13,737 nt of DNA from Bacteroidota bacterium (GCA_025356715.1 JANXRU010000134.1:1-13737); one strand, 5' to 3'; shown: positions 6,589-13,737, counted from the first letter of the stretch. The notes: generated by a model not told the origin, from the letters alone. Made by a program: numbers and translations.

Positions 6589-7932
6589 ATGAACAAACTA
6601 TTTTTAATTATACAACGTGAATATTTTTCGAGAGTTAAGAAAAAATCATTTTTATTAATGACCATTCTGGGGCCTGTATTAATAGCTGGTGTGATGATTG
6701 TACCTATTTGGCTTGGTTTAAGAGATAAGACAGATCACCAAATTTTTGTATTAGACCGTAGCGGATTATTTGTAGATAAAATTCCTAATACCGATAAAAT
6801 AAAATTCACATACGGTAGCGGATCTTTAAAAAGTGCGAAAGACAAATTAAAAGATGGCCCATACGATTTAGTACTAGAATTACATTACGATTTAATCAAT
6901 AATTTAAAATCAACCCCAAATTTATATTACAGAAAACAGCCTGGCATCAGTACTGAAGAATACATCGTAAATAATGTTGAAAATATTTTATTTGATTACC
7001 GTTTACAAGGCGATAGTATTGATAGAACTAAAATAGATAATGCCCGTCGTCCCGTGAAACTCCTTTTAAATATGGTAACAGACGAGGGCAAAGATAAAGC
7101 AACAAATACAGAATTAAATATGGCTATTGGATTTGGATGTGCCATTGCTATTTACATGATGATTTTTTTATACGGCGCACAAGTCATGCGTGGTGTTATC
7201 GAAGAAAAATCAAGCCGAATTGTGGAAGTGATTGTATCTTCTGTTAAACCATTTCAATTGATGTTAGGGAAAATTGTTGGTGTGGCATTAGTGGGATTAA
7301 CGCAATTTATTTTATGGATAGTGCTCACATTGTTTATTAATATAACCGTTACGAGCGTATTGCTAAAAGACCAATTGAAAGACACCGCCAAGCAAAATTT
7401 ACAAACAGAAATTGTCATGAAAAATGATATTTTGGCGCATTCCGATAAAATGGATAAAATTCAAACACCACAAGATGTAATTGAATGGATTAATTATGCC
7501 AATGATTTAAACATTCCCTTAATACTGGGTTGTTTCGCTTTTTATTTTTTAGTGGGTTATTTATTATACGCCGCTTTGTTTGCAGCCGTTGGCTCTGCTG
7601 TAGATAGCGAAGCTGATACGCAACAATTTATGCTACCTATAACAGTTCCCATGATATTTGGTTTTGCTATCGCGCAAGGCGTTATGACTAACCCGAATTC
7701 GGGCATTGCGCAGTTCTTTTCTATTTTTCCACTTACCTCTCCTATTGTGATGATGGTGCGCTTACCATTTGATGTGCCAGTTTGGGAATTGGTATTATCA
7801 ATGACGATGCTTGTTGCAGGATTTCTGTTTTTTACATGGCTTGCTGGTAAAATATATCGCACAGGAATTTTAATGTATGGTAAAAAAGCAAGCTGGAAAG
7901 AGCTTGGTAAATGGTTGTTCTATAAGGCTTAG
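6589..7932 (+). CDS. ABC-2 type exporter permease subunit (NatB/YhaP-like)
   Basis: A 447-residue integral membrane protein, the channel partner of the ATPase encoded 111 bp upstream. The topology fits ABC-2 permeases: a first membrane helix at about 21-43, a large extracytoplasmic domain (about 44-176), then clustered helices at about 178-200, 228-256, 309-338, 348-366, 371-391 and 399-420. The conserved cytoplasmic stretch GVIEEKSSRIVEVIVSSVKP (202-221), right after the second helix, is a hallmark of the NatB-like family. LFAAVGSAVDSEADTQQF, beginning at residue 330, is another. The protein starts with MNKLFLIIQREYFSRVKKKS, the basic amphipathic lead-in usual for this family, which supports the ATG at 6589. 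Substrate unknown. Confidence 0.92.
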   Translation: MNKLFLIIQREYFSRVKKKSFLLMTILGPVLIAGVMIVPIWLGLRDKTDHQIFVLDRSGLFVDKIPNTDKIKFTYGSGSLKSAKDKLKDGPYDLVLELHYDLINNLKSTPNLYYRKQPGISTEEYIVNNVENILFDYRLQGDSIDRTKIDNARRPVKLLLNMVTDEGKDKATNTELNMAIGFGCAIAIYMMIFLYGAQVMRGVIEEKSSRIVEVIVSSVKPFQLMLGKIVGVALVGLTQFILWIVLTLFINITVTSVLLKDQLKDTAKQNLQTEIVMKNDILAHSDKMDKIQTPQDVIEWINYANDLNIPLILGCFAFYFLVGYLLYAALFAAVGSAVDSEADTQQFMLPITVPMIFGFAIAQGVMTNPNSGIAQFFSIFPLTSPIVMMVRLPFDVPVWELVLSMTMLVAGFLFFTWLAGKIYRTGILMYGKKASWKELGKWLFYKA

Positions 7933-7947
7933 CAAATTTTATAATTA

Positions 7948-8460
7948 ATGTTTGCAATCATCGATATAGAAACCTGCGGAGGGAAATTTCAATTTCCGAC
8001 TGGACGAATTACAGAAATATGTATTATTGTTCATGATGGTTTACAAGTAACAGAAACATTTACATCGTTGGTTAACCCAGAGTGCTACATTTCGCCTTTC
8101 TATACAAGCCTTACAGGTATTAGTAATGCGATGGTTTCACAAGCACCCAAATTTCAGGATATCGCTCAAAAAATTATTGAACTCACTACTGATAGAACTT
8201 TTGTAGCGCATAACGTGAGCTTTGATTATAATTTTATTCGTGATGAATTTGCCATTCTTGGTTATGAATTTAAACGCGATAAATTATGTACCGTACAAAT
8301 GAGTCGTAAATTAATACCAGGAAAAGCATCGTATAGTTTAGGGAAATTGTGCGCATCATTAAATATCCCTAATAATGCGAGGCATCGTGCGGAAGGAGAT
8401 GCAGTAGCCACAGCGCATTTATTTAATATGTTGTTACAAATCAAAGGACAAAAAAAATAA
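7948..8460 (+). CDS. DnaQ-like DEDDh 3'-5' exonuclease, stand-alone domain
   Basis: A 170-residue protein made almost entirely of one RNase-H-fold exonuclease domain. All five catalytic residues are visible: D6 and E8 in IIDIET, D93 in HNVSFDYNF, and H146 and D151 in HRAEGD. It should remove nucleotides from 3' ends of DNA or RNA using two metal ions. It reads like the N-terminal half of the exonuclease/GIY-YIG two-domain proteins common in Bacteroidota, and like PolC or epsilon proofreading domains. No GIY-YIG part follows: a lysine-ended tail leads to a stop within an A-rich run. It starts 15 nt after the permease stop, so cotranscription with the ABC genes is likely, without an obvious functional link. 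Biological role not determined. Confidence 0.88.
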   Translation: MFAIIDIETCGGKFQFPTGRITEICIIVHDGLQVTETFTSLVNPECYISPFYTSLTGISNAMVSQAPKFQDIAQKIIELTTDRTFVAHNVSFDYNFIRDEFAILGYEFKRDKLCTVQMSRKLIPGKASYSLGKLCASLNIPNNARHRAEGDAVATAHLFNMLLQIKGQKK

Positions 8461-8481
8461 TACTCAATTAGTTAAAGCCTT

Positions 8482-9291
8482 ATGAAAACATTACAAATAT
8501 TAGCAACTATAATTTCATTAAGTTTAGTAGCTTGTAATTCAAAAAATAACAAAAGCTCTGGAAAAGAGAAATTCGACACAATTTCAAAAACTCTAAAAGC
8601 ACAAATAACTTCTAAAAAAACACAAGAAGGATTCGAACTACAGCAAGTTAATGACAGTTTAAAAGCAGAAAAATCATTAAAATCTATCATAGATACTTTA
8701 AGTAAAAGTAAGGACTCATATAAATACCATTCTGACGCATTAGAAATTAATTATGGCTACATTTTCTCTAAAACAATCAAACACTTATTTGTAAAGCAAA
8801 ATTTTCAAACAATAAACTCTATTAACATCTTAAAATTAGAGAATGGAGAATTTATTACTGTTCACAAACAAACTGAATGGTCAATGACATATATTAATGA
8901 CTCAATAAGAGATGTTAATGGGGATGGAAAACATGATTATTTATATCATTGGTATCCTTTATCAGGCTGTTGTTCTCGTGATATTTATGATGTTTTCTTA
9001 CAGAAAACAAATGGAGATTTTACTGAAAAAATTAAATTTATTAATCCAACGTTTTCTTCAAATGAAAAAATAATTAGAGGCTTGTGCTATGGGCACGGAT
9101 CTCCACTTTATAAATATATATGGAACAAATTTTCTGTTGACACAATTGAATTCATATATTTCCCTAACAGTGCAAATGGGAATAAATATATTCGTAGAAA
9201 ACATAATAACGAAACAGAAACAGGTCAAATATTAAAAGACCTTCCTTTAGAATACAAAAAGATTGGTTATAGTTTCGAATCTCAAGAATAA
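8482..9291 (+). CDS. Predicted lipoprotein of unknown function
   Basis: I do not recognise a family. The 269-residue product has a lipoprotein signal peptide (hydrophobic 5-16) with lipobox LVAC and the lipidated Cys at 18. A Ser/Lys/Asn-rich linker follows. A charged helical stretch (about 28-80) leads into a globular region. DVNGDGKHDYL (144-154) is a calcium-loop-like DxNxDG motif of the kind seen in EF-hand, dockerin and FG-GAP type repeats. A close SGCCSRD (161-167) with two adjacent cysteines follows. Expected location is the outer or inner membrane facing the periplasm. The gene begins 21 nt after the exonuclease stop and ends before a bidirectional terminator, so it could close that transcript. 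Confidence 0.75.
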   Translation: MKTLQILATIISLSLVACNSKNNKSSGKEKFDTISKTLKAQITSKKTQEGFELQQVNDSLKAEKSLKSIIDTLSKSKDSYKYHSDALEINYGYIFSKTIKHLFVKQNFQTINSINILKLENGEFITVHKQTEWSMTYINDSIRDVNGDGKHDYLYHWYPLSGCCSRDIYDVFLQKTNGDFTEKIKFINPTFSSNEKIIRGLCYGHGSPLYKYIWNKFSVDTIEFIYFPNSANGNKYIRRKHNNETETGQILKDLPLEYKKIGYSFESQE

Positions 9292-9315
9292 CAGCAATAA
9301 TTAATTTAGACACAT

Positions 9316-9351
9316 AAAAAAACCGCAGAGATATATTTCTACGGTTTTTTT
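9316..9351. terminator. Bidirectional terminator between lipoprotein gene and gatB
   Basis: Seven A residues plus CCG (9316-9325) pair with CGG plus seven T residues (9342-9351). A single C-A mismatch follows, then AGAGA pairing with TTTCT inside (one G-T wobble). Because the stem is flanked by A7 on one side and T7 on the other, it can act in both directions. It lies between the two convergent genes, 24 bp past the lipoprotein stop and 27 bp past the gatB stop. Confidence 0.88.
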
Positions 9352-9378
9352 AAATGTAAATATTGATTAGAAAAATAA

Positions 9379-10830
9379 TTATTTCTCCAAAGCTTCTTTA
9401 ACTAATTGATTTGCCATTTTAGGGTCTGCTTTACCTTTTCCTAATTTCATCACTTCGCCAACAAATAATCCTAACAAATTGGTTTTGCCATTTTTATATT
9501 CAGTGATTTTTTCAGGGTATTTAGCCAACGCTTGATCAACCAATTCTTGTAAAGCACCTGTATCATTACTTTGTATAATATCTAAGCGTTGCGCAATACT
9601 CAAAGGCGATTCTGTTGGATTTAACATCAACTCTGGAAATAATTTTTGTGTAGCTGCCGCATTACTAATTTTCCCTTCATCTATTAAAGTAATTAAATCT
9701 GCAATCGTTTTTGGTATTACTTTAAATTGTTCTATGGTAATTGCATTTTCATTCAAATAGGATTTAATACTTCCCATCATCCAGTTAGCAGCAGCTTTAT
9801 AATTTTTAGTAAAAGAAACTAATTCATTAAAATATAACGCCAAGCTTTTTAAATCCGTTAAATTGTAAGCATCGTATTCTGATAGTCCGAATTCTTTAGT
9901 AAACTTATTAAACAATTCACTTGGTAATTCAGGCATTTGAGCCTTTATTGAATTAATATATTCTTGTGTTACAATTACAGGTTGTAAATCTGGTTCAGGA
10001 AAATAACGGTAATCATTCGCATTTTCCTTACTTCTTAATGCAAAGGTTGAACCATCTGTTGCATTAAAACTACGAGTCTCTCCCGCAATTTCTTCTCCTG
10101 ATTCTAACAAATCGATTTGACGTTTAATTTCAAAGTCAATGGCCCGTTGCACATTACGGAAAGAGTTCATGTTTTTTACTTCTACTTTTTTTCCGAACTC
10201 TTTAGCATCTTTCAACATTACTGAAACGTTGGCATCACAACGAAGTGAACCCTCTTCCATGTTCCCATCACAAATATCAAGGTAACGTACTAATTTTTTT
10301 ACTTCCGTTAAATATACATAAGCTTCCTCACTACCAGTAAAGTCAGGCTCTGTCACAATTTCTAATAAAGGTGTTCCAGCTCGGTTCAAATCAATTAACG
10401 ATTCGAAAGGATCAATGTCGTGCATACTTTTCCCAGCATCTTCTTCCATGTGAATACGAGTTAGGTTAATTCGTTTTTCAGTGCCGTCCTTTAATTTAAT
10501 ATCAACATATCCTCCCGTACAAATAGGAGTTTTGTCTTGTGTAATTTGATAACCTTTCGGTAAATCGGCATAAAAATAATTTTTTCGAGCAAATTGATTT
10601 TCTTCACGAATATCAGAATGAACGGAAATACCCAATTTTACAGCAAATTCAATAGCTCGTTTATTTACTTTTGGTAAAGTACCAGGATGACCTAAGGTAA
10701 TAACACTCACATTGGTGTTAGGCATAGCACCATATTCTGCAATATCATTACTATACATTTTTGTTTTGGTAAGCAATTGTATGTGGCACTCTAAACCAAT
10801 TACTGCTTTATATTTTTCGTAAACGCTCAT
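9379..10830 (-). CDS. gatB: Asp-tRNA(Asn)/Glu-tRNA(Gln) amidotransferase subunit B
   Basis: GatB is the kinase/tRNA-binding subunit of GatCAB. It activates the side chain of Glu (or Asp) misloaded on tRNA(Gln) (or tRNA(Asn)) so that ammonia from GatA can amidate it. The 483 residues match the family length. Signatures: AVIGLECHIQL (9-19), FARKNYFYADLPKGYQITQ (80-98), RIHMEEDAGKS (125-135) and DLNRAGTPLLEIVTEPD (147-163). The C-terminal part from about residue 330 is the helical YqeY-like tRNA-binding tail. gatA and gatC are not in the window, which is common where gat genes are dispersed. A weak -7-like box, TATCTTTA on the minus strand at 10878-10885, lies 48 nt upstream of the ATG. Confidence 0.97.
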   Translation of the reverse strand: MSVYEKYKAVIGLECHIQLLTKTKMYSNDIAEYGAMPNTNVSVITLGHPGTLPKVNKRAIEFAVKLGISVHSDIREENQFARKNYFYADLPKGYQITQDKTPICTGGYVDIKLKDGTEKRINLTRIHMEEDAGKSMHDIDPFESLIDLNRAGTPLLEIVTEPDFTGSEEAYVYLTEVKKLVRYLDICDGNMEEGSLRCDANVSVMLKDAKEFGKKVEVKNMNSFRNVQRAIDFEIKRQIDLLESGEEIAGETRSFNATDGSTFALRSKENANDYRYFPEPDLQPVIVTQEYINSIKAQMPELPSELFNKFTKEFGLSEYDAYNLTDLKSLALYFNELVSFTKNYKAAANWMMGSIKSYLNENAITIEQFKVIPKTIADLITLIDEGKISNAAATQKLFPELMLNPTESPLSIAQRLDIIQSNDTGALQELVDQALAKYPEKITEYKNGKTNLLGLFVGEVMKLGKGKADPKMANQLVKEALEK

Positions 10831-10965
10831 ATTTTTCTGAATTTAAAAGGATGATGTTTTTTTAAACTAATCGGGATTAAAGATACCATTTTTTGCCTTG
10901 TTTAAAACAGGAAATTTTAAGGAATACTAATGCAGATAGTTATTGGTATCAGCGTCTCATCAAGA

Positions 10966-10993
10966 CCCTTATCCCGATAGATCGGAATAAGGG
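10966..10993. repeat. Long intergenic hairpin between gatB and the PPTase gene
   Basis: CCCTTATCCCGAT (10966-10978) pairs with ATCGGAATAAGGG (10981-10993): 12 of 13 positions pair, with one C-A mismatch and a 2-nt loop. It sits in a 225-bp divergent intergenic region. There is no T-run on either side, so it is not a terminator. Palindromes around CCCGAT/ATCGGG are frequent in intergenic regions of this phylum. The right flank GGGTGACA is shared with the block at 2207-2215. Confidence 0.6.
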
Positions 10994-11055
10994 TGACACT
11001 TCTAAGTAATATCAACAGTAACAAATAAATAGTATAATTTAGTACTTTTACCAAC

Positions 11056-11706
11056 ATGATATACCTTGGTGTAATAGACATAAAACTTGAAGACAAAGAC
11101 TATTTAAACTCTTGGTTGAATCTGTTACCCAACTTTATGCAAGATAAAATTAAAACGTATCCACGGAAAGATGAACAATTGCGTAGTGTATTAGCTCGCT
11201 TACTATTAAAACAACTTTTAATTTCGGAAGGATATTCTGCTGATATTTTAAATCACTATCAAGTAGATGAATACGGCAGGCCAAGTATTAACGAAAGCAT
11301 TGATTTTAGTATTGCCCATGCGGATGATTATGTGTTATGCGCTCTATCAAAAACCACGCGCTTAGGTATTGATATAGAAAAGGAAAGAGATATTTGTATC
11401 GACGATTATTCCATTTCCTTATCTGAAAAAGAATTAGAAGACCTAACAAATTCTACTAATCCTATTCCTGATTTTTTTTCCTTATGGACAAAAAAAGAAG
11501 CCGTAAGTAAGGCCAATGGTAAGGGATTAGGTATTTTATTACCAGATATGGTAATTGAGAAAGATTTTGCAACTTGTGAGCAAATTAAATGGAATTTAAA
11601 AGAATTAAATATTAATCCGCATTATGCTTCTCATATAGCCTTTTCAGGTGTTAAAGACATCAAAATCAAGCAGTTTACGATGGCAGAATTACTTAAAAAT
11701 AAGTAA
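11056..11706 (+). CDS. 4'-phosphopantetheinyl transferase, Sfp type
   Basis: Transfers the phosphopantetheine arm of coenzyme A to a serine of acyl or peptidyl carrier proteins, making them active. The 216-residue length fits the Sfp/AcpT class, a pseudo-dimer of two halves. The metal-binding motif LGIDIE (103-108, with D106 and E108) starts the second half. The motif WTKKEAVSKANGKG (144-157, with E148 and K151 placed as in the family WxxKEA..K pattern) completes the active site. SIAHADDYV just before it contains the CoA-binding His. No polyketide or peptide synthetase gene is in the window, so its carrier partner is unknown; it may serve fatty-acid or secondary-metabolite carriers. A weak box, TACTTTTA (11043-11050), lies just before the ATG. 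No terminator is visible downstream. Confidence 0.93.
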   Translation: MIYLGVIDIKLEDKDYLNSWLNLLPNFMQDKIKTYPRKDEQLRSVLARLLLKQLLISEGYSADILNHYQVDEYGRPSINESIDFSIAHADDYVLCALSKTTRLGIDIEKERDICIDDYSISLSEKELEDLTNSTNPIPDFFSLWTKKEAVSKANGKGLGILLPDMVIEKDFATCEQIKWNLKELNINPHYASHIAFSGVKDIKIKQFTMAELLKNK

Positions 11707-11747
11707 ATTTAACAGTTGATTCGTTAGCTTATTTCAATAACTACAAT

Positions 11748-11755
11748 TAAATTTG
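11748..11755 (+). promoter_or_regulatory. Candidate -7 box for the DUF4833-like gene
   Basis: TAAATTTG matches TAnnTTTG exactly and is followed by GC, a frequent continuation in Bacteroidota promoters. No clear TTTG stands at the -33 position. Transcription would start near 11761 and give a leader of about 114 nt that includes the hairpin at 11801-11839. Confidence 0.4.
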
Positions 11756-11800
11756 CGCCCTACTATAATATAAGTACCCCATTAAAATTAGTTAATGAAA

Positions 11801-11839
11801 TACCCATGTTTACCGAAATACCAATAACTAAACTGGGTA
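11801..11839 (+). other. Hairpin in the leader of the DUF4833-like gene
   Basis: TACCCA-GTTTA (11801-11812, with T11807 bulged) pairs with TAAACTGGGTA (11829-11839), giving 11 bp around a 16-nt loop. It lies 35 nt before the ATG at 11875 and is not followed by a T-run, so it is not a terminator. It may shape the mRNA leader; no known riboswitch is recognised. Confidence 0.4.
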
Positions 11840-11874
11840 ACCATATGACAATTAAAAAACAATAAATTAGACAT

Positions 11875-12450
11875 ATGAAATTAATAAAAGCATATTTTTC
11901 TAAACACACGCTTTTCTTTGTTTGCTTAATTTTGCTTTCTATTGGAGCTAAAAGTCAAGCTAAGGCAAAGGATGGAAAAGAATTTCCAGTACCAAAAGAC
12001 ATTAAAAATCAGTTGTTTTATGTTCAAAGAACCAATAATACCAATACGCTTATTTACCAGTTAAATTATACTGAAAAAGGTGAATTGAACGAAAAAGAAC
12101 CTATTAAAATTTTTTGGAAAAATTACGAAACCGATGGTAGTACAGAATCTCTTAACATTATTCAAAAAAAATATGCTTACGGTATTGATGTTCACTTATT
12201 AGATTCTGCAAAAAAAACCTTTTATTTTAATTTTGTTTCTTATAAGAAAAAACAAATATTTTTAATTAAATCGCCCATCGATCATAAATATGAGGCATTT
12301 GTAACGCTTAACAATAAATTAATTAATATTAATCGTATTTATATTCATATAGAAGGTGGCGCATTTTGGACACCTAAAATAAAATTCTTAGATGTGTTTG
12401 GCAAATTACCTAACAAACCTGAGGAAATTGTTGAAAGGGTAATCCCCTAA
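11875..12450 (+). CDS. Secreted DUF4833-like protein of unknown function
   Basis: A 191-residue protein with a basic start and hydrophobic core (about 11-24) followed by GAKSQA, a likely signal peptide cut near residues 28-30. The mature part begins with FPVPKDIKNQLFYVQR (37-52). It continues as a beta-rich domain with alternating hydrophobic and charged residues and no catalytic motif I can name. The FPVPK...NQLFY.QR...NT pattern recalls DUF4833, a family of uncharacterised exported Bacteroidota proteins; this assignment is from memory and only moderately sure. No Cys lipobox is present, so it should be periplasmic or secreted. It is separated from the PPTase gene by 168 bp with its own candidate promoter. 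Confidence 0.78.
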   Translation: MKLIKAYFSKHTLFFVCLILLSIGAKSQAKAKDGKEFPVPKDIKNQLFYVQRTNNTNTLIYQLNYTEKGELNEKEPIKIFWKNYETDGSTESLNIIQKKYAYGIDVHLLDSAKKTFYFNFVSYKKKQIFLIKSPIDHKYEAFVTLNNKLININRIYIHIEGGAFWTPKIKFLDVFGKLPNKPEEIVERVIP

Positions 12451-12490
12451 TGAATGTCTCGGAAAATTGCTTTTTTGTCGTTGAACTTCA

Positions 12491-12535
12491 AAATTAAAAG
12501 CCTTACAGACCCTATGTCTGCTATATTTTTAATTT
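12491..12535 (+). other. Two-part hairpin between the DUF4833-like gene and ispF
   Basis: An outer stem, AAATTAAAA (12491-12499) with TTTTAATTT (12527-12535), encloses a symmetric 6/6-nt internal loop. An inner stem, CAGAC (12506-12510) with GTCTG (12516-12520), has a 5-nt loop. It begins 41 nt after the upstream stop. The outer stem is entirely A/T, so this is a weak terminator at best; it may be an mRNA 3' end or part of the ispF leader. Confidence 0.4.
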
Positions 12536-12607
12536 ATCGTTCGCCTAAAAAAATCTAATTTTTAGAGATATTCTAATAAAATTAGTTTACAATCATATAA
12601 TAAAAAA

Positions 12608-13099
12608 ATGGTAAATATTAGAATAGGTTTTGGATATGACGTACATCCATTAGGTGAAGGAAGAGAGTTGTGGTTGGGTGGCATTAAATTAGAATTTGAT
12701 AAAGGATGTGTAGGACACAGTGATGCTGATGTGTTATTACATGCTATTTGCGATGCCTTATTAGGCGCAGCTAATTTAAGAGATATAGGCTTTCATTTCC
12801 CTAATGATAACCCTATATATAAAGGCGCAGATAGTAAATTATTATTGAAAGAAGTAGTTGATCTCTTAACCAAAAATGGCTATGGTATTGGAAACGTTGA
12901 TGCTACATTAAGTTTGGAAGCTCCTAAAGTAAATCCACATATTACAGCCATGCAAAATGTGTTAGCTCCTATTATGAATATTACGCCAAATGATGTTTCT
13001 ATTAAAGCTACTACCAACGAAGGCCTTGGATACGTAGGCAAAGGCGAAGGCGTGAATGCTTATGCGGTAGCGTTGATTTATAAGTTGGATACCATTTAA
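12608..13099 (+). CDS. ispF: 2-C-methyl-D-erythritol 2,4-cyclodiphosphate synthase
   Basis: IspF is the fifth enzyme of the MEP isoprenoid pathway. It cyclises CDP-methylerythritol 2-phosphate to MEcPP with release of CMP, working as a cytosolic homotrimer with a metal at each site. The 163 residues match the family. Metal ligands are visible as D11 and H13 in GYDVHP and H45 in the stretch GHSDADVLLHA (36-46). The C-terminal substrate-site motif SIKATTNEGLGYVGKGEG (131-148) is intact. Its presence indicates that this organism uses the MEP route; some flavobacteria use mevalonate instead. The ATG at 12608 gives the usual short lead-in before IGFGYDVH. No TAnnTTTG box is visible in the 157-bp upstream gap. 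Confidence 0.97.
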   Translation: MVNIRIGFGYDVHPLGEGRELWLGGIKLEFDKGCVGHSDADVLLHAICDALLGAANLRDIGFHFPNDNPIYKGADSKLLLKEVVDLLTKNGYGIGNVDATLSLEAPKVNPHITAMQNVLAPIMNITPNDVSIKATTNEGLGYVGKGEGVNAYAVALIYKLDTI

Positions 13100-13108
13100 A
13101 ACACGAAA

Positions 13109-13600
13109 GTGGAAAACGAAAAGATATTTAAAACAAAGACGGGCTTTTGCCATATTTTACCTGACAAAATAGTGTTAACTAGAGATGGAATAGTTGGAAA
13201 TGTGGCTAAAGTGACCATTGGAAATAACATTTTAAGAATACTAATAATTTACAGCATACTTTCATTAGGCCTTTTTTATTTCGCATACAATAACTATAAA
13301 AATGACAAGACAGTTCAATCAATTTTATTTGGAGTATTAGGAATTTATTTAGTTTACGGTATTGTAAGTAGCCTTAATAATTCAGCATCGCCAATAATTG
13401 ATCGCCAAAAAATTAAAAGCGTTAAATTTAAAAAAGCAATTGTAGGTTTGACACGTTCAAGATTTGAAGTTTTATTCGAAGACAATCAAGGCAAAATTAA
13501 GAAACGGTTAATAATGCTTCCAGGCTCATTAACAGACGGACAAAATGAAACTGAGAAAGCATTAAAAATAATGACAGAAGAAAAAATAATAATTAACTAA
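13109..13600 (+). CDS. Small membrane protein with two helices and a soluble C-terminal domain
   Basis: I cannot name a family with certainty. The 163-residue product has a polar N-terminal region (1-40), two membrane helices (about 41-60 and 70-88), and a soluble C-terminal part (about 95-163) with short beta-like strands: KIKSVKFKKA, FEVLFEDNQGKIKKRLIMLP. This layout resembles small bacterial PH-like membrane proteins, but that is a guess from pattern. The start is GTG at 13109, only 9 nt after the ispF stop; no ATG before the first helix offers an alternative, so translation is probably linked to ispF transcription. No mechanistic tie to isoprenoid synthesis is evident. No terminator is seen before the convergent gene at the window end. 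Confidence 0.7.
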   Translation: MENEKIFKTKTGFCHILPDKIVLTRDGIVGNVAKVTIGNNILRILIIYSILSLGLFYFAYNNYKNDKTVQSILFGVLGIYLVYGIVSSLNNSASPIIDRQKIKSVKFKKAIVGLTRSRFEVLFEDNQGKIKKRLIMLPGSLTDGQNETEKALKIMTEEKIIIN

Positions 13601-13642
13601 TAATGCGCTTGAGCAAAAATTAGTTAAATAAAATAATTCTTT

Positions 13643-13737
13643 TTATCCCTTCATCTTATTCTTAATTTCAATTAATTCGTTTTTAATATCCATTAATAAC
13701 TGAGAGTCTACAGATGTAGAACTTGATTGCGTAGATA
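13643..13737 (-). CDS. 3' end of an unidentified minus-strand gene (cut by window edge)
   Basis: Thirty-one codons in a minus-strand frame end at TAA (13643-13645). The visible C-terminus is a Ser/Thr-rich stretch (STQSSSTSVDS) followed by a helical, heptad-like tail LLMDIKNELIEIKNKMKG. That composition, a polar linker followed by an amphipathic helix, looks coded and not random. It is too short to identify. It would be convergent with the gene ending at 13600. Confidence 0.5.
   Translation of the reverse strand, partial: STQSSSTSVDSQLLMDIKNELIEIKNKMKG

Noticed and set aside
5527..8460. ABC exporter plus exonuclease as a defence or toxin-export system
   Set aside because: The ATPase and permease are ordinary NatA/NatB-like subunits and the exonuclease is a common housekeeping type; adjacency alone is not evidence of a joint function.
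9316..9351. Inverted repeat with A and T tracts as a possible transposon end
   Set aside because: Position between two convergent gene ends and the A7/T7 flanks fit a bidirectional terminator; no transposase or target duplication is present.
11806..11865. 19-codon frame (MFTEIPITKLGNHMTIKKQ) before the DUF4833-like gene, considered as a gene
   Set aside because: Too short to judge, and its start lies in a hairpin stem; kept only as part of a leader observation.

Overview
The window looks like chromosomal core sequence from an A+T-rich member of the Bacteroidota, most likely a flavobacterium-like lineage. Three things point there: the zapA-rny gene order, a recognisable gldC (a gliding gene of this phylum), and several -7 boxes of the Bacteroidota form TAnnTTTG where sigma-70 boxes would be expected. 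Shine-Dalgarno sequences are mostly absent upstream of starts, which also fits. I see no insertion sequence, integrase, CRISPR array, tRNA or rRNA.

Layout. 1-147 is the tail of zapA, closed by a strong intrinsic terminator, followed by rny (RNase Y) with its own leader and terminator. 1877-2248 is a non-coding stretch holding three hairpins with partly exclusive pairing. 2249-4053 is a minus-strand pair: a secreted S41-type peptidase homologue downstream of gldC. The gldC leader carries an 80-bp-offset duplication of the gene's own start region. A divergent promoter region (about 4190-4259) separates gldC from a plus-strand RlmI-family rRNA methyltransferase. 5527-8460 holds an ABC-2 type exporter (ATPase plus permease) and a close-packed DEDDh exonuclease, followed by a lipoprotein of unknown function. 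A bidirectional terminator separates these from minus-strand gatB. 11056-13600 holds a Sfp-type phosphopantetheinyl transferase, a DUF4833-like secreted protein, ispF, and a small two-helix membrane protein packed 9 nt behind ispF. The last 95 bases are the 3' end of a minus-strand gene cut by the window edge.

How the genes work together. Most are housekeeping and unrelated: cell division (ZapA), mRNA decay (RNase Y), rRNA methylation, tRNA-dependent amidation (GatB), carrier-protein activation (PPTase) and isoprenoid synthesis by the MEP pathway (IspF). Real functional coupling is clear only for the ABC ATPase and permease. I found no convincing new multi-gene system. The most distinctive items are small: the gldC start-region duplication with a 13-codon upstream ORF, a possibly leaderless methyltransferase transcript, the overlapping palindromes behind rny, and a stand-alone exonuclease resembling the N-terminal half of a two-domain nuclease common in this phylum.
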